In this document: in pieces, positions 52,378 to 60,102 of the stretch
How the letters are laid out: the number at the start of each line of letters is the position of its first letter
Position numbering within the stretch: the stretch's first letter is position 1
Source of the DNA: Georgenia ruanii
GTDB taxonomy: Bacteria > Actinomycetota > Actinomycetes > Actinomycetales > Actinomycetaceae
Assembly: GCF_009193175.1 (NCBI RefSeq)
Contig: NZ_VUKE01000015.1
Location: 60,856-124,855, forward strand
DNA length: 64,000 bases
Direction of reading: 5' to 3'
The notes under the pieces: generated by a model
What the model was told of the DNA's origin: nothing
The model's database searches: none
What the model saw: the letters and a program-made list of their open reading frames with translations, nothing else
Position numbers and translations under genes: made by a program

Positions 52378-53199
52378 TCAGCCGGTGACCTCGGTGCCGC
52401 TCATGCCGCGAACGAACTGCTTCTGCGCGACGAGGAAGAGCAGCACGATCGGCAGGGTCACGAGGGTGGCGCCCGCCGCGAGCGCGCCGTAGTCGAAGCC
52501 GGTGGCGGCGTCCTGGAAGATGGCCAGGGCCAGCGGCGGGGTGGAGATTTGGGGGCTGCGGGCCACGAGCAGCGGCCACATGTAGTCGTTCCAGTGGACG
52601 AAGATCGAGTACACGCTGAACGCTGCGATCCCGGGGCGGGCCATCGGGACGGCGACGCCCAGCAGGGTGCGGACCGGGCCGAGGCCGTCCATCGCCGCCG
52701 CCTCCATCAGGGCGTCGGGGATGGCCATCATCTGCTGGCGGATCATGAAGATCCCCAGCACCGAGGTGGAGAACGGCAGGATCAGGGCGGCGAGGGTGTC
52801 CGCCAGCCCGGCCTGGTTCAGCCCGATGAACAGCGGGATCATCGTGACCTGCGAAGGCACGAGCAGGCACAGCAGCACGAAGGCGAACGCCTTGCCGGTC
52901 CACCGGCGCCGGTGCTTGGCCAGCACGAAGGCCGCCGGCACCACGGTGAGCAGCTGCAGCGCGAGGATCGACACGGTGACGACGACGCCCACACCCATGG
53001 CCTGACCGAGGTTGCCCTGTGTCCAGGCCCGGGCATACCCGGTGAAGGTGGGGTTCTGCGGCAGGAACGAGAGGCCGTCGAAGAAGACCTCGTCCGCGGG
53101 CGCCACGGACGTGCGCAGCATCCAGTAGAAGGGGAACAGGGCGACGACCACGGCGAGGCCGATGAAGGCCCACAGCGCGGGGCGGCGGGTGCGGCTCAT
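52378..53199 (-). CDS. ABC transporter permease (UgpE type)
   Basis: This 273-residue membrane protein has six helices and the EAA loop DALMEAAAMDGLGPVRTLLGVAVPMARP. It belongs to the MalG/UgpE group. It overlaps the other permease gene by 4 bases and forms the second half of the CUT1 channel. Confidence 0.93.
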   Translation of the reverse strand: MSRTRRPALWAFIGLAVVVALFPFYWMLRTSVAPADEVFFDGLSFLPQNPTFTGYARAWTQGNLGQAMGVGVVVTVSILALQLLTVVPAAFVLAKHRRRWTGKAFAFVLLCLLVPSQVTMIPLFIGLNQAGLADTLAALILPFSTSVLGIFMIRQQMMAIPDALMEAAAMDGLGPVRTLLGVAVPMARPGIAAFSVYSIFVHWNDYMWPLLVARSPQISTPPLALAIFQDAATGFDYGALAAGATLVTLPIVLLFLVAQKQFVRGMSGTEVTG

Positions 53200-54155
53200 C
53201 GGTCCTCACTCCCCAGCAGGGCCTTGCGCTGCCACAGGCCCACGGCCAGGAGGGCGAGCAGCAGGAGGAAGTTCAGCGCCGAGGCCGCGCCGAGGTTGAA
53301 GTACTCGAAGCCGTAGCGCCAGGTGAGCGTCTGGATGAGCTCGGTGGAGTAGCGCGGGCCGCCGTCGGTCATCACCCGGACGGTGTCGAAGGCCTGGACG
53401 GACTGCAGGATCGCCATGACGACAGCGAAGATCACCGAGGGGCGCATGGCCGGCAGCGTGATCCTGGTGAGCTTGGTCCAGCCGGTGATGCCCTCCATGC
53501 GGGCGGCCTCGTTCATGGTGCCCGGGATCGTCGTCAGTCCGGCGAAGAAGATCATCATGGTGAACGACGCGGTGCGCCAGATGCCCACGAGCGCCACGGT
53601 GAGCAGCGAGGTGTCGGTGCTGCCCAGCCAGTTGACCGGGGCGAGGCCGACCAGGCCGAGGAGCTGGTTGGCGAAGCCGCCGCGCAGGTCGAAGATCCAC
53701 TTGAAGGTCACGGCCATCGCGACGAGGTTGGCGGTCATCGGCAGGAACAGCAGGGTCCGGGCGAGCGCCTTGCCGCGGGTGAGGGCGTCGGTCGCCAGGG
53801 CGAGGGCCAGCCCGATCGCCAGGGACGGCACGATCGTGACGACGGAGTAGACCGCGGTGTTGGTGATCGCCTTGCGGGCGCTCGTGTCGCCGAGGAGCGC
53901 GGTGTAGTTGCCCAGGCCCACGAACTCCCACGACCCGCCGGTGAGCGGGATCCGGAAGAAGCTGCCGACGAAGGACAGCACGGCGGGCAGGAGCACGAAG
54001 ACGAAGGCGAGCAGCAGGGCCGGGGTCACCATGAGCGCCGGGGCGAGCCGGCGCCGGCGGGGCGCGGCGGCCGGGCGGGGCGCGGCGGCGCCGTGCGGCG
54101 GGGCCGCCTGGCGCGCCTCCGGCCGCGATCTCGCGGGGGCGGTGGTCGCGCTCAT
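53196..54155 (-). CDS. ABC transporter permease (UgpA type)
   Basis: The ATG at 54155 overlaps the phosphoesterase stop as ATGA and gives 319 residues. An Ala/Pro/Arg-rich cytosolic tail (1-38) precedes six helices. The EAA loop is MNEAARMEGITGWTKLTRITLPAMRP. It matches MalF/UgpA permeases. Its tight coupling to the phosphoesterase gene links uptake with cleavage of the substrate. Confidence 0.93.
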   Translation of the reverse strand: MSATTAPARSRPEARQAAPPHGAAAPRPAAAPRRRRLAPALMVTPALLLAFVFVLLPAVLSFVGSFFRIPLTGGSWEFVGLGNYTALLGDTSARKAITNTAVYSVVTIVPSLAIGLALALATDALTRGKALARTLLFLPMTANLVAMAVTFKWIFDLRGGFANQLLGLVGLAPVNWLGSTDTSLLTVALVGIWRTASFTMMIFFAGLTTIPGTMNEAARMEGITGWTKLTRITLPAMRPSVIFAVVMAILQSVQAFDTVRVMTDGGPRYSTELIQTLTWRYGFEYFNLGAASALNFLLLLALLAVGLWQRKALLGSEDR

Positions 54156-56311
54156 GACAGGTCTCCCTTGCTCAGGGCGAAGACGGCGCCGTCCACGCCG
54201 ACGCCGACGACGTGCTCGCCGGCGTCGGTCAGCGGCGCGGCGATCGGGATGCCGAGGTCGAGGCGCGCCAGCTCCTGGCCCTCGAGGGAGAAGGTGCGCA
54301 CGGTCCCGTCCAGGCCGGGCAGCAGCAGCCGGTCCTCGACGAGCAGCGGCGGGGCGAGGACGGTGCCGCCGGTCTTGGCGTAGGGCTGCATCGGGAAGGG
54401 CGCCGCCGGGGCCACCGCGACGTCCCACTGGGTGCCGCCATCCGCGGCGTCGAGCAGGCGCAGGCCGCGCCCGCCCACGGTGACCACCACGCCCGCCTCG
54501 GTGACCAGCGGGGACGCTGGGCTGAAGGTCCCCTCGTGGGACGCGACCCACCGCAGCCGCCCGGAGGTGGCGTCGACGCTGATGGTCGCGGAGTAGCCGG
54601 GCATGAGCACCGCGTTCGTCCCCGGGTCGAAGGCGGCGGTCCCCATCACCAGCAGACGCTTGGCCTCGGCCAAGTCGGCCAGCGAGGCGGCGGCCTCGGC
54701 GGGCCACCGGTCCGCGCCGGTGGCCAGGTCGAGCCCGCGGGGGTACTGCGGGCTGGGCCACCAGCCGATCGCGACGAGGTCCCCGACCACCAGCGGCGCG
54801 GCGTGGTTGACGAGGTTGTGGTGCGGGGCCAGGTCGGTCCGGCGCCAGAGCACCTCCCCGGTGGCGACGTCCAGGCGGCGCAGGTCCGCCTGGTCCCCCA
54901 CCACGACGCTCTGGCCGGCGGGGGTAGGCGCGCCCCACGCGAACCGGCGCAGCGGGTCGGAGGAGGCGCGGCGCCACACCGGCTCGCCGGTGTCGGCCCG
55001 GTAGGCGGCGACGTCGCCGGTGACCTCGGCGGCCACCACCAGGTCGCCGACGACGGCGGGGGTCACCTTCACCGCCGCGGCGGTGGGGGCCGTCCACAGC
55101 ACCTCCCCGGTGCGGGCGTCCAGGGCCTGCACCGCGCCGGCGGGGCCGTCCTCGTGCTGCGAGCCGGCGAACAGCCGGTCGCCCCTGGCGCTCACGCCCT
55201 GGCGGTGCCCGGCACCGGCCAGGGAGGTCTGCCACGCCACGAGGCCTGCGCCGGGGCGCCTTGTACCCGCGGCCGGGACGGGGCGCGGCGTGGCGGCGAT
55301 GGTGGCCTTGCGCAGCGCGCCCGCCGCCTCGGGCCCGACAGGGTCGTGGAGGGCGATCGTGTCCAGGGTGAAGCGCTCACCGTCCCAGGTGACCTTGCGC
55401 CACGACGGCGGGGAGTAGTCGAGGCCGCCGAAGAAGGCCGGAGGTGTGTTGACGTGCAGGACGCCGTCGACCTCGACCACCCGGGAGGTGTGCCAGTGCC
55501 CGGAGAAGGTCGCCACGGGCGGCCGGGGGGCGGCGTCGAGCACGTACCGGCCCGGCTGGTCGTGGAAGAGCAGGGCCCACGGCGTCTGCGCGGAAACCTG
55601 TGCGAGGTCCGCGCGCAGCCAGGCCTCCTGAGCGGCGTCGTCGAGGCCGAGCTCGTGGGTGTGCCAGTCCATGGCCACCACGTGCAGCCCCGGCACGTCG
55701 AAGCTGTACCAGCGCGGGCCGAGGTGGCGCTCGTACTCGGCAGGGTCGCCGGTGTTGGTGAGGTAGTTGTGCGCGGTGACCACGCTCTCGTGGCTGCCGT
55801 TCATGTGGTCGTGGTTGCCGGCGATGGTGTGCACGGGCGCCGGGCTGGCCCCGAGCACCTCCATCAGCGCCGCGTACTCGTCCGGCAGGCCGTGGTCCAC
55901 GAGGTCGCCGGTGAGGAAGACCGCCTGGACGTCGGGGGCGAGCTCGGGCAGCGCGGTGAGGAAGTCACCCAGCTCCTCGGCCAGGCCGCCTTCGGGGTAC
56001 AGCGCGGCCTTGCTGCGCTGGCTGCCCACCGCCATGCCGCCGGGGACGGAGACATGGGTGTCGCTGAGGTGGACGAACGCGAACGGCAGCGACTGGTGCT
56101 GCTCCGCGAGGTCGAAGGTGATCGGTTCGGGCCGGGCGGGCTGCCACCAGGGCGAGGCGGTGAAGCCCGCGGGGCGGGTGAGGAACACGAAGCTGCCGCG
56201 GTCGGGGAGGCGGAACGTGCCGTCGTCGTCGGTGCGGACGACGTCGTGGCCGTTGGACACCATCACGCCGCGCATCCCGCGGCCGTCGGGTCCACGAACG
56301 ATTCCGTGCAT
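54152..56311 (-). CDS. metallophosphoesterase fused to a PQQ-like beta-propeller
   Basis: This protein of 719 residues (ATG 56311; an ATG at 56320 is an alternative) has three parts. An N-terminal calcineurin-N-like beta domain (1-60) reads VMVSNGHDVVRTDDDGTFRLP. The phosphoesterase domain has all metal motifs: D84-T-H86, GD136LVDH, GNHD 165-168, H250 and GHWH 271-274. From about 380 to the end, WD/PQQ-like repeats such as ALDARTGEVLWTAPT recur. There is no signal peptide, so it acts in the cytosol. With the Ugp-type importer it probably cleaves an imported phosphodiester or sugar phosphate. The propeller is unusual for this role. Confidence 0.9.
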   Translation of the reverse strand: MHGIVRGPDGRGMRGVMVSNGHDVVRTDDDGTFRLPDRGSFVFLTRPAGFTASPWWQPARPEPITFDLAEQHQSLPFAFVHLSDTHVSVPGGMAVGSQRSKAALYPEGGLAEELGDFLTALPELAPDVQAVFLTGDLVDHGLPDEYAALMEVLGASPAPVHTIAGNHDHMNGSHESVVTAHNYLTNTGDPAEYERHLGPRWYSFDVPGLHVVAMDWHTHELGLDDAAQEAWLRADLAQVSAQTPWALLFHDQPGRYVLDAAPRPPVATFSGHWHTSRVVEVDGVLHVNTPPAFFGGLDYSPPSWRKVTWDGERFTLDTIALHDPVGPEAAGALRKATIAATPRPVPAAGTRRPGAGLVAWQTSLAGAGHRQGVSARGDRLFAGSQHEDGPAGAVQALDARTGEVLWTAPTAAAVKVTPAVVGDLVVAAEVTGDVAAYRADTGEPVWRRASSDPLRRFAWGAPTPAGQSVVVGDQADLRRLDVATGEVLWRRTDLAPHHNLVNHAAPLVVGDLVAIGWWPSPQYPRGLDLATGADRWPAEAAASLADLAEAKRLLVMGTAAFDPGTNAVLMPGYSATISVDATSGRLRWVASHEGTFSPASPLVTEAGVVVTVGGRGLRLLDAADGGTQWDVAVAPAAPFPMQPYAKTGGTVLAPPLLVEDRLLLPGLDGTVRTFSLEGQELARLDLGIPIAAPLTDAGEHVVGVGVDGAVFALSKGDLS

Positions 56312-56357
56312 GGCTCTCATCTCGTTGTGCTGGAGGGGGAGGGGTGACCGGGCGTGG

Positions 56358-57221
56358 CTAGAAGCGGTGCTCGGCCAGGACGTCGGAGGCGGCCTGCAGG
56401 TGCTCCTCGGCACCGGCCACGCGCTGCTTGAGGACGAGGAAGATGGCGTCCAGGACGGTCAGGTGGACCAGCCGGCTGGTCAGGGCCTCCACGCGGACCT
56501 TCGTCTCGGCGCTACCGGCGACGATCGCGGCGTCCGCGATCTCGGTGAGCGGGGAGCTGGCGAAGGAGGTGATGACGTAGACCCGGGCGCCGGCGGCCTT
56601 GGCCGCGCGGGCGGCAGCGAGGGTCTCGAACGTGGACCCGGTGTGGCTGATGGCGAGGAAGGCGGAGTCCGGACCGAGCATGCGGGCGCAGACGTGCTGC
56701 GCGTGCACGTCGGTGACGAAGGTCGCGTCCAGGCCGAGGGTGGTCAGGCGGTAGGCGGCGTCGGCGGCCACCGGCGCCGAGGTGCCGACGGCGCCGAGCT
56801 GGATGCGGCGGGCCGCAAGGAGGCCCTCGACCAGGTTGTTCACGGACGCCGGGTCGAGCACGGCGGCGGCGGACTCCAGGGCGGCGGCCGTGTCGCGGAG
56901 CACCGCGACGGTGGCGCGGTGGGCGTCCTGAGGCTCGACGGCGACGAGGGCGTCGACGTGCTCCGAGGGCACGTGCGCCAGGGCGACGCGGGTCTTGAGG
57001 TCCTGGAACCCGCGCAACCCGATGGAGGTACACATGCGCACCACGCTCGCGGGGGAGGATCCCGCGCGGGCGGCGAGCTGGGTGACCGAGAGATCGATGA
57101 CGCCGATCGGGTCTGCGAGAAAGACGTCCGCGACGCGGCGCTCGGCGGGCGAGAAGGCGGGGAGGTGAGACCGCACCCGCTCCCGCACGTCGGCTTCGTT
57201 TACGGTGTTTTCGCTGGCCAC
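56358..57221 (-). CDS. MurR/RpiR-family regulator
   Basis: This 287-residue protein has an HTH_6 domain near 10-75 (LPAFSPAERRVADVFLADPIGV, QLAARAGSSPASVVRMCTSIG) and a SIS sugar-phosphate domain (about 130-260, IQLGAVGTSAPVAADAAYR, FLAISHTGSTFETLAAARAA). It is the first gene of the Ugp-type operon and divergent from a HAD phosphatase gene. It probably represses both until a sugar phosphate or amino-sugar phosphate binds. The likely operator is CGTGAAA...TTTCACG in the 137-base gap. Confidence 0.92.
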   Translation of the reverse strand: MASENTVNEADVRERVRSHLPAFSPAERRVADVFLADPIGVIDLSVTQLAARAGSSPASVVRMCTSIGLRGFQDLKTRVALAHVPSEHVDALVAVEPQDAHRATVAVLRDTAAALESAAAVLDPASVNNLVEGLLAARRIQLGAVGTSAPVAADAAYRLTTLGLDATFVTDVHAQHVCARMLGPDSAFLAISHTGSTFETLAAARAAKAAGARVYVITSFASSPLTEIADAAIVAGSAETKVRVEALTSRLVHLTVLDAIFLVLKQRVAGAEEHLQAASDVLAEHRF

Positions 57222-57272
57222 GGCAGTGACGCTAGGTAGGGGTTGTGAACGTCATCCGCCCCCGAGGTGAAC

Positions 57273-57291
57273 CGTGAAAGAACATTTCACG
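57273..57291. promoter_or_regulatory. inverted repeat, likely RpiR operator
   Basis: CGTGAAAgaacaTTTCACG is a perfect 7-bp inverted repeat. Further half-sites lie nearby: TTGTGAAC at 57243, GGTGAAC at 57266 and TTCATGAA at 57301-57308. The cluster sits between rpiR and the HAD gene and could control both. Confidence 0.7.
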
Positions 57292-57358
57292 TCCCGGCTG
57301 TTCATGAAACTGGGCTTCAGTGGGCGCTTTCCGCACCTCGCTGTAAAGGAGCTCTCAC

Positions 57359-58000
57359 ATGTCCGAGCCGACTCGTTCTCTGGTCCTGGTGGACTGGAAC
57401 GGCACCGTCATGGACGACCTCGACCGGGCGCTGGCCGCCATCAACGCTGCCATCGCCGAGCACGGACTGCCCGATCTGGACCGGCCCGGCTTTCAGGGTT
57501 CGTTCACGCTCCCGATGCGGAGGTGGCTGCTCGAGCTGGGTGTCTCTGAGGAGCACGCGGAGGCTGTGGAGGCGGCGTGGAACACCGGGATGCAGACCCC
57601 GGCACCGCTGCGGGCCGGCGTCGCCGACACGCTCCGGGCGCTGCGCGCGGCGGGGGCCGTGACGGGAGTGGTGACCGCGGCGAGCGAGGCGGCCATGCGC
57701 TACGACGTCGAGCACACCGGCCTGCAGGGCGTCTTCGACCACGTGCACACGTCGGTGCGGGACAAGGCCGCCCGCCTGGCCGAGCTGCGCTCGCTGGGCC
57801 GCGAGGCGTTCTACGTGGGCGACACCGCCTACGACATCGAGTGCGCGCGCAGCGCCGGGTACATCGCGATCGGGGTCGGAGCGGGCTACCAGGCGGAGGC
57901 GATCCTCGCGGCGGCGGGGGCGGACCACCATCTGGAGCGCTTCGCGGACCTGCTCGGCATCGTCGGTCATGAGCACGTCGCCGTGGCTCGAGCCAGGTGA
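57359..58000 (+). CDS. HAD-superfamily phosphatase-like protein
   Basis: This 213-residue protein starts with AAAGGAG upstream. The HAD motif I reads [13 protein letters not shown]: the nucleophile is D12, but the usual second aspartate is N14. Motif IV is [15 protein letters not shown]. The cap domain lies between. It resembles phosphoglycolate phosphatase/beta-phosphoglucomutase-like HADs. With N14, phosphatase activity may be weak or the enzyme may use another mechanism. Being divergent from rpiR across shared operators, it may act on the same imported phosphate ester. Confidence 0.88.
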   Translation: MSEPTRSLVLVDWNGTVMDDLDRALAAINAAIAEHGLPDLDRPGFQGSFTLPMRRWLLELGVSEEHAEAVEAAWNTGMQTPAPLRAGVADTLRALRAAGAVTGVVTAASEAAMRYDVEHTGLQGVFDHVHTSVRDKAARLAELRSLGREAFYVGDTAYDIECARSAGYIAIGVGAGYQAEAILAAAGADHHLERFADLLGIVGHEHVAVARAR

Positions 58001-58145
58001 CCGCGGCCTTCGGGGCGATCACCGGCCGCACGGTTCCCGGGCACCGTCCGCTCGGCGGAAGCAGTCGAGAACACCGGGGCGCGATGGCTTAAGTTGGACG
58101 GCGCCGGGCCGAAATGTGCCCGTCCACCGCACCGAAGGGGGAACG

Positions 58146-59240
58146 ATGCCGTACACCGTCAAGGGAGCCATTGCGCGCAGCGAGGGCGCCGAGGTCGAGA
58201 TCGTCGACGTCGTGGTGCCCGACCCGGGCCCGGGCGACGTCATCGTCGACATCCAGGCCTGCGGGGTCTGCCACACCGACCTCTCCTACCGCGACGGCGG
58301 CATCAACGACGAGTTCCCGTTCCTGCTGGGCCACGAGGCCGCCGGCCGCGTCTCCGCCGTCGGCGAGGGCGTCACGCACGTCCAGGTCGGCGACTACGTG
58401 ATCCTGAACTGGCGCGCCATCTGCGGCGAGTGCCGGGCCTGCAAGCGCGGCCAGCTGCAGTACTGCTTCAACACGTCCAACGCCAGCAAGAAGATGACGC
58501 TGACCGACGGCACCGAGCTGACCCCGGCCCTGGGCATCGGTGCCTTCATCGAGAAGACGATCGTCCACGAGCGCCAGTGCACCAAGGTCGACGAGGCCGC
58601 CCAGCCGGAGGTCGCCGGCCTGCTCGGCTGCGGCGTCATGGCCGGCATTGGCGCGGCGATCAACACCGGCGAGGTGCGCCGCGGCGAGTCCGTGGCGGTC
58701 ATCGGCTGCGGCGGCGTCGGCGACGCCGCCATCGCCGGCGCGAAGCTGGCCGGGGCGACGACGATCATCGCCCTGGACCTCGCCGACGCCAAGCTCGAGG
58801 CCGCCAAGCAGTTCGGCGCCACCCACACGATCAACACCTCCGGCATGTCCGAGGACGAGGTCGTCGCGGCGATCCAGGAGCGCACCAACGGCTTCGGCGC
58901 CGACGTCGTCATCGACGCCGTCGGCCGCCCGGAGACCTACCGCCAGGCGTTCTACGGCCGCGACCTGGCCGGCCGGGTGGTCCTCGTCGGCGTCCCGCAC
59001 CCGAAGTTCGAGCTCAACCTCCCGCTCATCGACGTCTTCGGCCGCGGCGGGGCGCTGAAGTCCTCCTGGTACGGCGACTGCCTGCCCGAGCGCGACTTCC
59101 CCATGCTGATCGACCTCTACCTCCAGGGCCGCCTGCCGCTGGACAAGTTCGTCACCGAGACCATCTCGGCCGACCAGATCGAGGCCGCGTTCGGCAAGAT
59201 CCACGACGGCACCGTGCTGCGCTCCGTCGTGACGTACTGA
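58146..59240 (+). CDS. mscR: S-(hydroxymethyl)mycothiol dehydrogenase
   Basis: The ATG at 58146 follows AAGGGGG and gives 364 residues. Zinc ligand segments are [23 protein letters not shown] and the four-Cys motif [15 protein letters not shown]. The NAD motif is [12 protein letters not shown]. The text matches MscR/AdhE2, which oxidises the mycothiol adduct of formaldehyde. The next gene, an MBL-fold hydrolase, is its usual partner. It implies that the organism uses mycothiol, as actinobacteria do. A longer upstream reading has no support. Confidence 0.95.
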   Translation: MPYTVKGAIARSEGAEVEIVDVVVPDPGPGDVIVDIQACGVCHTDLSYRDGGINDEFPFLLGHEAAGRVSAVGEGVTHVQVGDYVILNWRAICGECRACKRGQLQYCFNTSNASKKMTLTDGTELTPALGIGAFIEKTIVHERQCTKVDEAAQPEVAGLLGCGVMAGIGAAINTGEVRRGESVAVIGCGGVGDAAIAGAKLAGATTIIALDLADAKLEAAKQFGATHTINTSGMSEDEVVAAIQERTNGFGADVVIDAVGRPETYRQAFYGRDLAGRVVLVGVPHPKFELNLPLIDVFGRGGALKSSWYGDCLPERDFPMLIDLYLQGRLPLDKFVTETISADQIEAAFGKIHDGTVLRSVVTY

Positions 59241-59271
59241 CCCCGCTCACCCGCTTCAGAAGGGACCTGCC

Positions 59272-59898
59272 ATGGTGGCCCGTGTCGACAACCTCGTGAC
59301 CTCCGGGACGTTCTCGCTCGACGGCGGAACCTGGGACGTGGACAACAACGTCTGGCTCGTCGGGGACGACAGCGAGGTGATCGTCATCGACCCCGCCCAC
59401 GACGCCCGGGCGGTAGCCGACGCCGTCGGCGGTCGCACCGTGAAGGCCGTGCTGCTCACCCACGGGCACGACGACCACATCCGCGCCGTCGCCGAGTTCC
59501 GCGACCTCGTCGGCGCCCCGGTGTTCCTCAACCCCGCCGACCGGATGCTCTGGGACGCCGTCTACCCCGATGGCTCCCCGGACCGCGAGATCGCCGACGG
59601 CGACGCCTTCGAGGTGGCCGGCACGGTGCTGACCGCCGTGCACACCCCCGGCCACTCCCCCGGCTCGACGTGCTTCTACGCGCCGGACCTCGGCACGATC
59701 TTCACCGGCGACACGCTGTTCCAGGGCGGGCCCGGGGCGACGGGCCGGTCGTACTCGGACTATCCCACGATCGTCGCGTCGATCCGCGAGCGGCTGCTGA
59801 CGCTGCCCGCGGAGACGGTGGTGCGCACCGGGCACGGGGAGAGCACGACCATCGGGGCGGAGAAGCCGTCGCTGCCCGAATGGGAAGCGAAGCTCTAA
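59272..59898 (+). CDS. MBL-fold metallo-hydrolase, mscR partner
   Basis: This 208-residue protein has the metallo-beta-lactamase metal motif THGHDDHIRAV, a later HTPGHSPGSTCFY and FTGDTLFQGG, then RTGHGEST: the usual glyoxalase II-type zinc site. It starts 31 bases after mscR, so the two are one operon. In mycobacteria the same pair occurs (Rv2259 and Rv2260), where it is thought to process the formyl-mycothiol product; that function is inferred here. The operon ends in a strong terminator. Confidence 0.93.
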   Translation: MVARVDNLVTSGTFSLDGGTWDVDNNVWLVGDDSEVIVIDPAHDARAVADAVGGRTVKAVLLTHGHDDHIRAVAEFRDLVGAPVFLNPADRMLWDAVYPDGSPDREIADGDAFEVAGTVLTAVHTPGHSPGSTCFYAPDLGTIFTGDTLFQGGPGATGRSYSDYPTIVASIRERLLTLPAETVVRTGHGESTTIGAEKPSLPEWEAKL

Positions 59899-59908
59899 GG
59901 GAGACGAC

Positions 59909-59954
59909 AGCCGCCTCCCCGCCCAGTGCTCCACTGGACCGGGAGGCGGCTTTT
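59909..59954 (+). terminator. rho-independent terminator of the mscR operon
   Basis: AGCCGCCTCCC (59909-59919) pairs with GGGAGGCGGCT (59941-59951), followed by TTTT. The loop contains a nested hairpin CCAGTG/CACTGG. This is the only hairpin in the window with a clear T-run. Confidence 0.9.
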
Positions 59955-60102
59955 GCCGTCACGGGCCGACGGCGATTGCCGCATCTTCCTCGGCCTCACC
60001 TGCTCCTTGAGGAGGCGAGGACGCAGATGTCCCGGCGCCCGGTTCGACGTTTCCATCCATGTCACTCCGCAATGACAGACTGCGGACGGCGCTGAGGAGG
60101 GC

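Noticed and set aside
59272..59898. True metallo-beta-lactamase (antibiotic resistance)
   Set aside because: The metal motif belongs to the broad MBL fold, there is no signal peptide, and pairing with mscR points to formaldehyde/mycothiol metabolism.
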